Shown here: piece after piece, positions 35,101-42,659 of the stretch
Position numbering within the stretch: the stretch's first letter is position 1
Layout: each line of letters opens with the position of its first letter
Assembly: GCA_964353355.1 (NCBI GenBank)
Contig: CAYGVT010000014.1
Span: 62,001 to 126,000, forward strand
From: CAYGVT01 sp964353355
GTDB taxonomy: Archaea > Thermoplasmatota > DTKX01 > GCA-020343715
Length of the DNA stretch: 64,000 nt
Direction of reading: 5' to 3'
Notes under the pieces: model-generated
What the model was told of the DNA's origin: nothing
Database searches by the model: none
Seen by the model: the letters and a program-made list of their open reading frames with translations, nothing else
Made by a program: the position numbers and the translations under genes

Positions 35101-38020
35101 GGTCGAGGTGGAGGACAACACCACCATGCCTCAGGGCATCGCCCCCGCCCGGTACCTGCAGCTCAAGGTCGTGCTCTCCACCGCCAGCCCAGACGTGACG
35201 CCGACGCTCAGGGCGGTGCACGAGGGCTGGAGGAGCGACGTGCGCGAGGCCGCGCTCACGGTCCCGACGGACGTCGAGGCGGACCTCGTGGCCGTCACGA
35301 TGCACGTGGACGGCACGGTCCCGGACGGGCTCGTCATCGAGGGGACGAACGACGGCACGGGATGGGTCGCCCTCGAGGACGGGGTCCGCACCGCGTTCCC
35401 CGGCGAGGGGCTCTCGTTCGCCTACAGGCTGGCCATCCTGCCCAGGCCGGGCGACGCGATGGCCCTCATCCACCTCAACTTCTCCCTGGGCCGGACCTCG
35501 CTCCCATCGGACATCTACCTGGACATCGGCGCCGACGGCGGCCGCGACTGGGAGCACGCGCCCGTCCTCGAGGGCGAGGAGGAGGTCGACATCACCACCG
35601 CGCTGCGCGGCCACCTCGACCCGCCGGAGGTCCGTCCCTACGACTGGACCGAGGGCACAACCATCTCCCATAGCGTCCGCATCGAGGTCGGCACTGCCAC
35701 CGCGGGCAGGCTCTCGCTCGCCGATGTGCGCATCGAGCTCGACACGCGGCCGAGGGTCACCGCCCGCACGCCCGAGCCCTACAACGTCCATGTCGACGAG
35801 GGCGGACCGGTCCACTTCGAGGTCACGACGGAGGAGGACGACGGCGATGCGCTCACCTACGGGTGGTCCGTGAACGGCACCACCCTCGCAGGCGAGGGCG
35901 GCAGCCTCACGTACACGCCCCCGACGGGCCCCAAGTGGTCGGCGCCTGTGCAGGTGGTGCTGCTCGTCTCGGACGGCCGGTTCAGCGTCAGGACCAACTG
36001 GACGCTCCACGTCAACGAGACCCCGGTCCCGCCCCCGCAGAACCGGCCGCCCCAGCTCACATCGTGGAAGCCGGTGGATGCGGGCGTGAGCATGAAGGAG
36101 AACCGGTCCGCCACGTTCGAGGCCTTCGCCAACGACCCGGACGGGGGCCCCCTCACGCTCGCGTTCAGGTGGTACCTGAACGACACGCTGCAGCCGGCGG
36201 CCACGCGGAAGGACTTCACGTTCTCCCCCGGCTACGACGGCGCGGGCACCTACGAGCTGCGCGTCGAGGCCTTCGACGGCGCCGCGGGCGTGAACCACAC
36301 CTGGTCCCTCACGGTGAGCGATGCGCAGCCGCCCACCCCGCCCCCACCCGACGGCGACGGGGACGGCGCCGAGGGCTGGCCCGCGTGGATGATGCCCTCT
36401 CTCATCCTGCTCATCATCATCGCGGCGGTCGCCGCCGCGGCCATCGCCATGCGCCGGCGCGGCGCGCCCGGCGGAGCCCGGCAGGCCACCGGCCCCGAGC
36501 CGCCCGTCGAGGCCGACCTCGGCGCCGTCGCCCTGGAGGCTGCGACCCCGGCCGAGGCACCGGCCCCGCCCGCCCCCGCTCCTGGGGCCGCCCAGCCCAC
36601 GACCGGATCCCTCCAGCGCGGCGTGTCCGCCAGGCCCGCGGCCAAGCGGGCGGCCGCCATGGGCGCGGCAGCTGCCGCGCCGCTGGCGCCGCTGCCCATC
36701 GCGGACATGGAGCGCGACCGCATGTTCGTCGTTGAGGAGGTCTACGTCATCTACAACGACGGGAGGCTCGTGCACCACGCGTGCCGCGACGAGGCCAGGT
36801 GCGGCGTGGACACCGACCTCTTCGGGGGCATGTTCACCGCCATCCAGCAGTTCATCCAGGATTCGATGGGCGGCGCGAGCGGGACCAATGCGCAGGCGGT
36901 GGGCCGGCTCGACTACGGCGAGAACGTCATCTTGGTCGAGCGGGGCAAGCACCTCTTCCTCGCGGTCATCATCTACGGCGACGACAGAGGCGTGCTGCGC
37001 GACGCGATGCGCGACACGCTCAACCGCATCGAGGGCGCCCATGCGGGCGTCATCGAGAGGTGGTCGGGCGACACCTCGCAGCTCGCGGGCGTGGCCGCCA
37101 TCGTCGCGCCCCTGCTCGCGCTCACGGCGGACCTCACGCGCGACACCATCGCCGCCCGCACGACCGAGACGGGCGTCAAGATGCTCTCCGAGGTCGAGTT
37201 CTACCAGGGCTACGTGCGGCTCAAGGTTGCGGTGAGGAACGACACCAAGAGCGTCATCACCAACGTCGCGGTCGACATATCCTACGACACCAACGTGCTG
37301 CGCGTGCAGCGCATCATGCCCGAGTACGAGACCCACGGCACCAAGGTCATGCTCAGCACCCTCTCCCCGCGCGAGAAGAAGACCGTGGCCTACTACCTGG
37401 ACCCGCTCATCTGCCAGGAGAGCGACATCGACGGGACGACGACTTACAAGGACGCCGCGGGCGTCTTCAAGACCGTGACGATGAAGCGCCGCCGCGCGGA
37501 CATCGTCTGTCCCATCTTCTTCACCGAGGAGAACGCCAACACCGCCATGCTCAAGAGGCTCGTCCACGAGGAGCTCAAGGAGCAGGACTCCAAGCTCTTC
37601 GCCATCCCCAAGATCCTCACCGCCAAGGACGCGTTCGCGCTCGCCAAGCAGGTCGTGCGCAACCACGACGTCAGGTTCGTGCGCGAGTTCGTCGAGGAGC
37701 AGCCCGCCTACCGCGCCGAGGCCTGGTTCTACGGCGTGACCAAGGTCAAGAAGAGCAAGATGGTCATCCGCGCGTCCGTGTGGGACGACCCCAAGAACGT
37801 GGAGTTCTCGGTCGCGTCCAACCGGATGGAGGCCATCACGGGCCTGCTCGCGGAGCTGGGGCAGAACCTCAACGAGGCGCTCAAGGAGAGGTACATGGGC
37901 CGCGCCAAGGTCACGCCCATCATGGACGAGGGCGAGCGCGAGGCCGTGAAGGGCATGGGCCTGCTCATGGACAAGTGGAGCGAATCCGAGGCCCAGGCGG
38001 GCGAGACCGAGCAGGCGTGA
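32162..38020 (+). CDS. Giant single-pass surface protein with DUF2341 ectodomain and longin/Ig-like cytoplasmic region
   Basis: The protein has 1,952 residues. A signal peptide (FALVLLMATTPLLAM) is followed by a DUF2341-like module at about residues 165-255 (ending NTYRLYYGNPKA), a lectin-like region, and a five-bladed-propeller/GH43-like stretch at about 620-960 (GWRVYYTGTDRFN, LHMYYTGRPD). Beta domains and two PKD/cadherin-like repeats come next. One transmembrane helix (PSLILLIIIAAVAAAAIA, about 1406-1432) separates a cytoplasmic half of about 520 residues. That half has a longin/roadblock-like domain (FVVEEVYVIYNDGRLVHHAC to VERGKHLFLAVIIYGD) and an Ig-like segment (VITNVAVDISYDTNVLRV, REKKTVAYYLDP). 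ATG 32162 has GGGAGGG upstream. A receptor-like role is inferred. Confidence 0.75.
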   Translation: MMHPTATPRNRAMAFALVLLMATTPLLAMSEPADAVLVEGVVGATLPLEWTFPGHGGNATFDLSLPGGSYVEDARLTLAGAAYEGALEVGQSIGDWRSLPLPVESGFDTSGDALDITDADAYVGVAGPDLANSSTTQGVDVTDSVRLAPTSPRFTASGGGTWRFYKELDISLNLGTAVYDAFTFAKVELPRGACKDWRELRILDWLGLEVPFQIAGAIEDSASGSYVSVDLMFPSDLPALGSNTYRLYYGNPKALDPGYPPIILSSEEWPYASTGDPGFRTNWSSLAWTGGMGAGSASAGILDIPSMGRSLSQKTTASQARTYSQVWTSRGKPLSDFQLELMFGNMTLSGPLRSAGYWGIDFRVTGTDCYRLIYYDSNENLTDPKLQLWRVATTRHLETASTPSDNWRLLDERFANLSGSGAFFVLIRAQGKSLRVYFNDVDRPIIDVTDADLAQGTIGTFQGAKGVPLVPNPTTVTGAYGTMVVVSTAVNLTSKFPMIVPGEQRTQHVSVGEVRSMVWELPGARDAVLDVDIATPPGTHYSVSVLAPDDSLRLDGLHDGSALPEGVLDGGFRLAIKLTTDLDWTTPKLRGWGVGYRAPMHAESNSTVVDLLGAKAGEGGLRLAPTRDSWYKHDSAVIKPGNLPADSAGVEMGCWVPHGDGWRVYYTGTDRFNHRSICMATTDDGLAFRDFRSVIPVHAAGDTWHVESMSPSVLRGDEVWLMYFIGRDGAPGSVGLALSGNGVEWTELRTAALKPTGQPGDLDKDSIEDVFVLYDMPTATLHMYYTGRPDNASEKSYILHATSTGAQPWVRRSSSPVLSPSTVASDWDTGFVADPWVVVTEGGGLVMYYRGGVPGKPPAVGVATSPNWLDFKKSAANPVLVPRLGAVTDDMLGITGVLAIEDGRDRYYMLYSAVGSDWARRAFVADSAHVRSGEVTGPVLDLRRAPRAVGPLNADAALPAGTSVTYMVRASDDPRAFPDWVEVEDNTTMPQGIAPARYLQLKVVLSTASPDVTPTLRAVHEGWRSDVREAALTVPTDVEADLVAVTMHVDGTVPDGLVIEGTNDGTGWVALEDGVRTAFPGEGLSFAYRLAILPRPGDAMALIHLNFSLGRTSLPSDIYLDIGADGGRDWEHAPVLEGEEEVDITTALRGHLDPPEVRPYDWTEGTTISHSVRIEVGTATAGRLSLADVRIELDTRPRVTARTPEPYNVHVDEGGPVHFEVTTEEDDGDALTYGWSVNGTTLAGEGGSLTYTPPTGPKWSAPVQVVLLVSDGRFSVRTNWTLHVNETPVPPPQNRPPQLTSWKPVDAGVSMKENRSATFEAFANDPDGGPLTLAFRWYLNDTLQPAATRKDFTFSPGYDGAGTYELRVEAFDGAAGVNHTWSLTVSDAQPPTPPPPDGDGDGAEGWPAWMMPSLILLIIIAAVAAAAIAMRRRGAPGGARQATGPEPPVEADLGAVALEAATPAEAPAPPAPAPGAAQPTTGSLQRGVSARPAAKRAAAMGAAAAAPLAPLPIADMERDRMFVVEEVYVIYNDGRLVHHACRDEARCGVDTDLFGGMFTAIQQFIQDSMGGASGTNAQAVGRLDYGENVILVERGKHLFLAVIIYGDDRGVLRDAMRDTLNRIEGAHAGVIERWSGDTSQLAGVAAIVAPLLALTADLTRDTIAARTTETGVKMLSEVEFYQGYVRLKVAVRNDTKSVITNVAVDISYDTNVLRVQRIMPEYETHGTKVMLSTLSPREKKTVAYYLDPLICQESDIDGTTTYKDAAGVFKTVTMKRRRADIVCPIFFTEENANTAMLKRLVHEELKEQDSKLFAIPKILTAKDAFALAKQVVRNHDVRFVREFVEEQPAYRAEAWFYGVTKVKKSKMVIRASVWDDPKNVEFSVASNRMEAITGLLAELGQNLNEALKERYMGRAKVTPIMDEGEREAVKGMGLLMDKWSESEAQAGETEQA

Positions 38021-38198
38021 CGCGGCCAGGGGGCCGGGACGAGCATGGGCGGCCCATGGTGGCCCAGGGCGGCCCAGGGCGGTCGAGGGCCTGGCATCGC
38101 CGGGACGGTTCGAGGACTGCCCCAGAATGTGGAGCGCCGGCTGTACGAGCCAGAGCGCCCAGGACTCGGGGTTCTCGCCCCAGCCAACCATGGGGAAA

Positions 38199-38208
38199 CG
38201 TTATTATA
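38199..38208 (+). promoter_or_regulatory. TATA box of the M6 protease gene
   Basis: CGTTATTATA, centred about 38203, predicts initiation near 38226-38230, where an ATG-GTG pair begins a short upstream frame. Confidence 0.5.
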
Positions 38209-38225
38209 CGGAGTCCAGCATCCGA

Positions 38226-38282
38226 ATGGTGATCAGCTCCGGACTGGCCACCACCTACCCGGACGCACTGGTGATGACGTGA
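38226..38282 (+). CDS. Short 5'-proximal ORF (18 codons) overlapping the start of the M6 protease gene
   Basis: The frame reads MVISSGLATTYPDALVMT and stops with TGA that overlaps the GTG start of the protease as GTGA. Its ATG lies about 23 nt after the TATA centre, near the predicted mRNA end. GGTGA, the ribosome binding element of the protease, is inside its last codons. The peptide is neutral with no known domain. Coupled translation is the simplest reading; no homologue is known to me. Confidence 0.4.
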   Translation: MVISSGLATTYPDALVMT

Positions 38283-41200
38283 GCGAGACCCTGACCCACC
38301 ACCGCCGCGCCGCCCTCGGCCTCGCGGCCCTGCTCCTGCTGTCCCTCCCGGCCGCGGCCCTCGTCGCGCAGGCGATTCCCGCCGCGCAGGGCGGCACCGC
38401 CCTGGTGACCTACCACAGCGTCCCGCCCGCGCCCTGGTACTCCGGCCCCACCCCGCCCGAGCGGACCGAGGCCGTGACCGTCCCCATCGACGCGACGGGC
38501 GGCGTCGCGCCCATGGCCAGCCCCACGGCGGCGACCGGCACGGCCAAGGTCCTCGCGCTCGCGCTCGAGTTCACCGACGTCAAGCACGCCTCGGGCAACA
38601 CAATCGCCTCCATCGACGGGAAGCTCACCGGCGGCAACTCCCTCAAGAGCTACTTCCAGGAGGTCTCCTACTCCAAGCTCGACATAGCGGGCAACGCCTA
38701 CGGCTGGTACTCGTCCGCCCAGGCGATGGCCTACTACGGCGCGCCCGCCAATGGCTACTCGGGCGACTCGCACAACTTCTACAAGATCGTCGAGGAGGCC
38801 GTCCAGCTCGCCGACTCGCAGGTCGACTTCTCCCAGTACGACACCAACGGCGACAGGCTCATCGACAACATCATCCTCGTGCACGCGGGCCAGGACGAGG
38901 CCGTCGGCGGCGGCGCCAACGCCATCTGGTCCAAGCAGAGCTACTACCCGGGCACGCTGCGCGTCGACGGGGTGTACGTCGGGTTCTTCATGACCGTGAG
39001 CGAGTACAGCCCCATGGGCGTCTACGCCCACGAGTTCGGCCATATGATAGGCCTGCCCGACCTCTACGACATCGACTACACCTCCGACGGCGTGGGCGCC
39101 TGGGACCTGATGGCGTCCGGCTCCTGGGGCAACTGGGGCTCGACCCCCGCCGCCCCGTCCGCCTGGTGCAAGGTCTACCTGGGCTGGATAACGCCCGTGA
39201 CGGTCGCGAACTATGCCGAGGGGCTGCAGCTCGGGATGGTCGAGGGCGCGGAGGCCAAGGTCGTCAAGGTCCCCACGATGAGTTCCTCGGAGTACTTCTT
39301 GCTCGAGAACCGCGAGCAGTCGGGCTACGACCGGTTCCTGCCCGGCTCGGGACTGCTCATCTGGCACATCGATGGGGCCCAGATATCACGGTACTTCGGC
39401 TACAACGCCGTCAACATGGACGAGACGCACAAGGGCGTGGACCTCGAGGAGGCGTCCGGCACCCAGAACCTCGACGTCCAGGACGGCAACGACGGCGACA
39501 GCGGCGACCCCTGGGCCTCGGACCCGCTGGGCTTCACCCCCACGTCATCCCCCAACACCAACCTCTACGACGGCACTGACACCAAGATACGCATCTTCAA
39601 CATCTCCTCCCCCGGCACCGTCATGACCATCGACATCGACTTCGGCGGCGACAGCTTCGCCATCTCGATGGACACCGACATGCCCATCCGCGAATCCTCC
39701 CCCGGGGAGACCATCACCTACAACGTGACGGTCGGCACCCGGTCGAGCCTCGGGGACACGTTGACCCTCACGGTCGTGGGCCCCCAGGCCGCCTGGGGCT
39801 CCATCCCGACCGCGCTGCGCACAATCACGCTCGGCCCCAAGGGCACCTGGACCGTACCGCTCAAGGTCACGCCCCCCGCGGGCACCGCCATGGGCGCGCG
39901 CGGCGTGGTCGTGCTGCGCGCCCAGTCGCAGACCGTGGGCAGCATCCAAAGCGAGCTGCTCACCACCACCATCGTGAGGCAGGTGCACGTGCTGCGCTCG
40001 AGTCCGGCCGACGCGAGCATCAGGGTCGTGCCCGGCACCCCCAAGGTGGTCGACCTCAGCATCGCCAACCTCGGCAACGGCGCGGAGAACGTCACGCTCT
40101 CGCTCGACGCCGCGCGCAGCTACTGGGGCTCCATCAGCCCCAAGAAGGTCACGCTGGCGGTAGGCGCGACCCAGACCGCGCGCGCCACCTTCAACGTCCC
40201 CCTGGACGTGCTCGAGGGCGAGACGGAGCAGTTCGAGCTGGTCCTCTTCGTAGAGATTCTCGGCGGCTCCTTCGAGGGCGGCGAGGGCATCACGCTGAAG
40301 CCCACGCTCGAGGTCCCCATCGGCATGACGGTCGACCGCGTGGTAGCGCTGCGGTGGGGCAACGTCCAGGCCCAGAGCGTGCTGCCCGGCGGGACCGCGA
40401 GCTTCGAGCTCACGCTCTACAACGAGGGCAACCACGAAGCGAGCGTGTCCGTGGCGGCCCAGGTGCCGGTGGGCTGGCAGGTCGCGTTCCAGGACGGGGG
40501 CGCGCTTGCAATCCCCGCCTTCCAGGCCAAGACCTTCACCGCGACCGTGACCGCGTCACCGGACGCGCTCGCGGGCACGGTCGTGCGCATCAACTCTTCC
40601 GCCACGGAGGATTTCCACTTCTTCTACGCCACGATGCAGCTCACGGTGCTCCAGCTCCACGGCACGACCCTCGCGGGCCCGTCGGCGGTCTTCGCCGACC
40701 CGGGCGCGCGCATCGAGTTCCCGCTCAACGTCACCAACACGGGCAACGGCGCCGACCGGGTGACCCTCGAGGTCTCCAACGGGGGCCTCTGGACGGTCAC
40801 GCTCGACGAGAGCTTCCTCGACCTCGGCACCGACGCGCGCCGGCGCACGGCCCCGTTCACGGTCATCGTGGGCGCGCCCACGGCCGCGGAGGCCTACGAG
40901 GAGGGCCTGTTCACGGTCCAGGTCAAGTCGGGCAACGGCGCGGTCACGTCGCAGATCGAGCTCAGCGTCACCATCAACCCCGTGAGCTCGTTCACGTCCG
41001 AGCTCGAGGTGGGCACGGACTCCATCACGCCCACGGGCAAGGCCATCTACTGGGTCACGGTCAAGAACACGGGCAACCTCGAGGACCTGTACCACATCGG
41101 CGTCTCGGGGCTGCCGGACGGCTGGTCCTCGACCCTCGAGAGCCGGTTCTTCTCGGTGGCGGCCGGCAAGACCAAGACGGTCGAGCTCGACGTCGCCCCC

Positions 41201-41725
41201 CGCCCCGGCACGACGGCGGTCGCGGGCGCCTACCACCTCGTGGCGCAGGTCGCCTCCGAGCTCGGCGGGGGCCTGGCCATCGACCTCCCGCTCACCGTCA
41301 CCATCCAGGGCACGCGCGGCTTCACCGTCGGCACCATGGAGCCCTCCTACGTTGGCCCCTCCGGCGCCCGCGTGCACTTCCGCGTGATGGTGCGCAACGT
41401 GGGCAACGTGCGCGAGACGGTCACCCTGTCGGGCGTGGGCGACTTCGAGGGCATCTCCTTCGACACCCCGGTCGTCCCGCTCGAGCCCTACGGCTCGCGG
41501 GTGGTCAACGTGACGCTGGAGCTCCCCTCGACCAAGGACGACCAGGCCCTGGACGTGCGCGTCGTCGCCATCTCGCAGGACAACACCAAGCAGGAGTCGG
41601 TCGTGGTCCCGGTCACGGTCAGGGCCCAGGAGGGCCTGCCCGGCCCGTCCGCCATGGCCGCCATCGTCGCGGTCGCGGCCGTGTCCGCGGTCGCCGCCGG
41701 TGTCGAGCGCCGGCGCCGCGCTTGA
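38279..41725 (+). CDS. Secreted M6-family metalloprotease (immune inhibitor A-like) with NEW3 repeats
   Basis: The protein has 1,148 residues. A signal peptide (ALGLAALLLLSLPAAALVAQ) is followed by the M6 peptidase domain. The zinc motif is HEFGHMIGLPD (His 251, Glu 252, His 255, and Asp after Pro), with LENREQSGYDRFLPGSGLLI downstream, as in other M6 enzymes. About six COG1361/NEW3-like beta repeats follow (VVDLSIANLGNGAENVTLSL, FELTLYNEGNHEASVSVA, VYWVTVKNTGNLEDLYHI-type). The end is GLPGPSAMAAIVAVAAVSA plus ERRRRA, an anchor-type tail. GTG 38279 is chosen because the upstream in-frame region is not coding-like and GGTGA lies four bases upstream. It is convergent with a winged-helix regulator gene. 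Confidence 0.88.
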   Translation: MSETLTHHRRAALGLAALLLLSLPAAALVAQAIPAAQGGTALVTYHSVPPAPWYSGPTPPERTEAVTVPIDATGGVAPMASPTAATGTAKVLALALEFTDVKHASGNTIASIDGKLTGGNSLKSYFQEVSYSKLDIAGNAYGWYSSAQAMAYYGAPANGYSGDSHNFYKIVEEAVQLADSQVDFSQYDTNGDRLIDNIILVHAGQDEAVGGGANAIWSKQSYYPGTLRVDGVYVGFFMTVSEYSPMGVYAHEFGHMIGLPDLYDIDYTSDGVGAWDLMASGSWGNWGSTPAAPSAWCKVYLGWITPVTVANYAEGLQLGMVEGAEAKVVKVPTMSSSEYFLLENREQSGYDRFLPGSGLLIWHIDGAQISRYFGYNAVNMDETHKGVDLEEASGTQNLDVQDGNDGDSGDPWASDPLGFTPTSSPNTNLYDGTDTKIRIFNISSPGTVMTIDIDFGGDSFAISMDTDMPIRESSPGETITYNVTVGTRSSLGDTLTLTVVGPQAAWGSIPTALRTITLGPKGTWTVPLKVTPPAGTAMGARGVVVLRAQSQTVGSIQSELLTTTIVRQVHVLRSSPADASIRVVPGTPKVVDLSIANLGNGAENVTLSLDAARSYWGSISPKKVTLAVGATQTARATFNVPLDVLEGETEQFELVLFVEILGGSFEGGEGITLKPTLEVPIGMTVDRVVALRWGNVQAQSVLPGGTASFELTLYNEGNHEASVSVAAQVPVGWQVAFQDGGALAIPAFQAKTFTATVTASPDALAGTVVRINSSATEDFHFFYATMQLTVLQLHGTTLAGPSAVFADPGARIEFPLNVTNTGNGADRVTLEVSNGGLWTVTLDESFLDLGTDARRRTAPFTVIVGAPTAAEAYEEGLFTVQVKSGNGAVTSQIELSVTINPVSSFTSELEVGTDSITPTGKAIYWVTVKNTGNLEDLYHIGVSGLPDGWSSTLESRFFSVAAGKTKTVELDVAPRPGTTAVAGAYHLVAQVASELGGGLAIDLPLTVTIQGTRGFTVGTMEPSYVGPSGARVHFRVMVRNVGNVRETVTLSGVGDFEGISFDTPVVPLEPYGSRVVNVTLELPSTKDDQALDVRVVAISQDNTKQESVVVPVTVRAQEGLPGPSAMAAIVAVAAVSAVAAGVERRRRA

Positions 41726-41790
41726 GGGCGATGGGGGACGACCTCGGCCATCGGCGACCCGTTCGACCCCGACGTCACGGCCGGCGTCCG

Positions 41791-42423
41791 TCAGAACTTC
41801 TCGAGGGTGAGCGAGGTCTGCTTGACCGCGCGCACGCGCTCGCTGCGGGCCGAGAAGGCGGAGAGCAGGACCTCGTCGAGCACGCGCGACACGTCCGCAT
41901 CGGAGCTGCCCTTCGCGTCGAACATCGGCTCGCCCTCGCGGACGCGCACTCCCCCCTCCTCCAGGCGCTTGCAGGCCTCCGCTGCCTCCTTCTTGCCGAG
42001 CTGACGGAGCACGCCCGTGCGCGTGAAGCCCATGTCGGCTACCTCGGACAGGAACAGCGGCCTGTCCAGCAGCCGCATCGCGGTCGCGGCCGCGAGCTCG
42101 AGCGCGGCCGCCTCCGTCGTGGTCATCGACCGCGACGCCTCGCCGATGGCGGAGTAGACGTTGCGCACGACCGCGCGCTTGAGGGTGAACATCCGCACGG
42201 GCGGTATGCGCTTGACCTCGAGGTAGCCCGCGTCCGCGAGCGCGTTCAAGTAGCCCGTGATGGTCAGCCTGTGGGTCTCGACGCCCAGCTCCCTGAGCTC
42301 CTCGACCACCTTGGAGATGGACGCGCCCTCGGTCTGCCTGAGGACCTGGAAGATCTTCTCCGCGAGCCTGGGCTCCTCCTTCATGGGCGCCACCCGTCCC
42401 ACCGCATAGTCCCTACTGGCCAT
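41791..42423 (-). CDS. Winged-helix transcription regulator, likely autoregulated
   Basis: This protein of about 210 residues begins MASRDYAVGRVAPMKEEPRL. An N-terminal winged helix (LAEKIFQVLRQTEGASISKV, TITGYLNALADAGYLEVKRI) is followed by helical segments (TTTEAAALELAAATAMRLLD) and a C-terminal coil. The name of the family is not clear to me. ATG 42423 sits about 20 nt after the predicted transcription start, and an 18-bp palindrome covers that start site. The gene is divergent from the propeller-protein gene and convergent with the M6 protease gene, so both are candidate targets. Confidence 0.7.
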   Translation of the reverse strand: MASRDYAVGRVAPMKEEPRLAEKIFQVLRQTEGASISKVVEELRELGVETHRLTITGYLNALADAGYLEVKRIPPVRMFTLKRAVVRNVYSAIGEASRSMTTTEAAALELAAATAMRLLDRPLFLSEVADMGFTRTGVLRQLGKKEAAEACKRLEEGGVRVREGEPMFDAKGSSDADVSRVLDEVLLSAFSARSERVRAVKQTSLTLEKF

Positions 42424-42436
42424 CCGCGGGGGGTTT

Positions 42437-42454
42437 GTTACCAGGTCTGGTAAC
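42437..42454. promoter_or_regulatory. Perfect 18-bp palindromic operator candidate (GTTACCAG-GT-CTGGTAAC)
   Basis: Two 8-bp arms are exact inverted copies around a two-base centre. The element overlaps the transcription start predicted from the minus-strand TATA (GATGATATC, 42467-42475). A dimeric winged-helix protein bound here would block its own promoter, and possibly influence the divergent gene about 200 bp away. Confidence 0.6.
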
Positions 42455-42560
42455 AGTGTGCCGGGGATATCATCTTTTCGCGCGATTGGATGGCACGGCA
42501 CTGGATGTCACGCACCCCGGCGGTCGGCGGGCGATGGGGGCGCCCAGCCGCGCCCAAATG

Positions 42561-42568
42561 ACTTATCG
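42561..42568 (+). promoter_or_regulatory. TATA-like box of the propeller protein gene
   Basis: ACTTATCG predicts initiation near 42591. The first ATG (42598) opens a 39-codon frame that overlaps the main gene start in a different frame. Confidence 0.35.
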
Positions 42569-42659
42569 TGGCCGCCGCCCATACGAGGGGCGAGGTCATG
42601 GTGCCCAGGCGCGCTCCCCACGGGCGCCTCGGGGCGGATGACCGTAGGTGGTGCCTGAG

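Noticed and set aside
34955..38191. A 1,078-codon minus-strand open frame antisense to the giant surface protein
   Set aside because: It consists of Val/Asp/Arg/His-rich composition typical of antisense frames in GC-rich genes. The plus-strand gene has a signal peptide, domains and a ribosome binding site.
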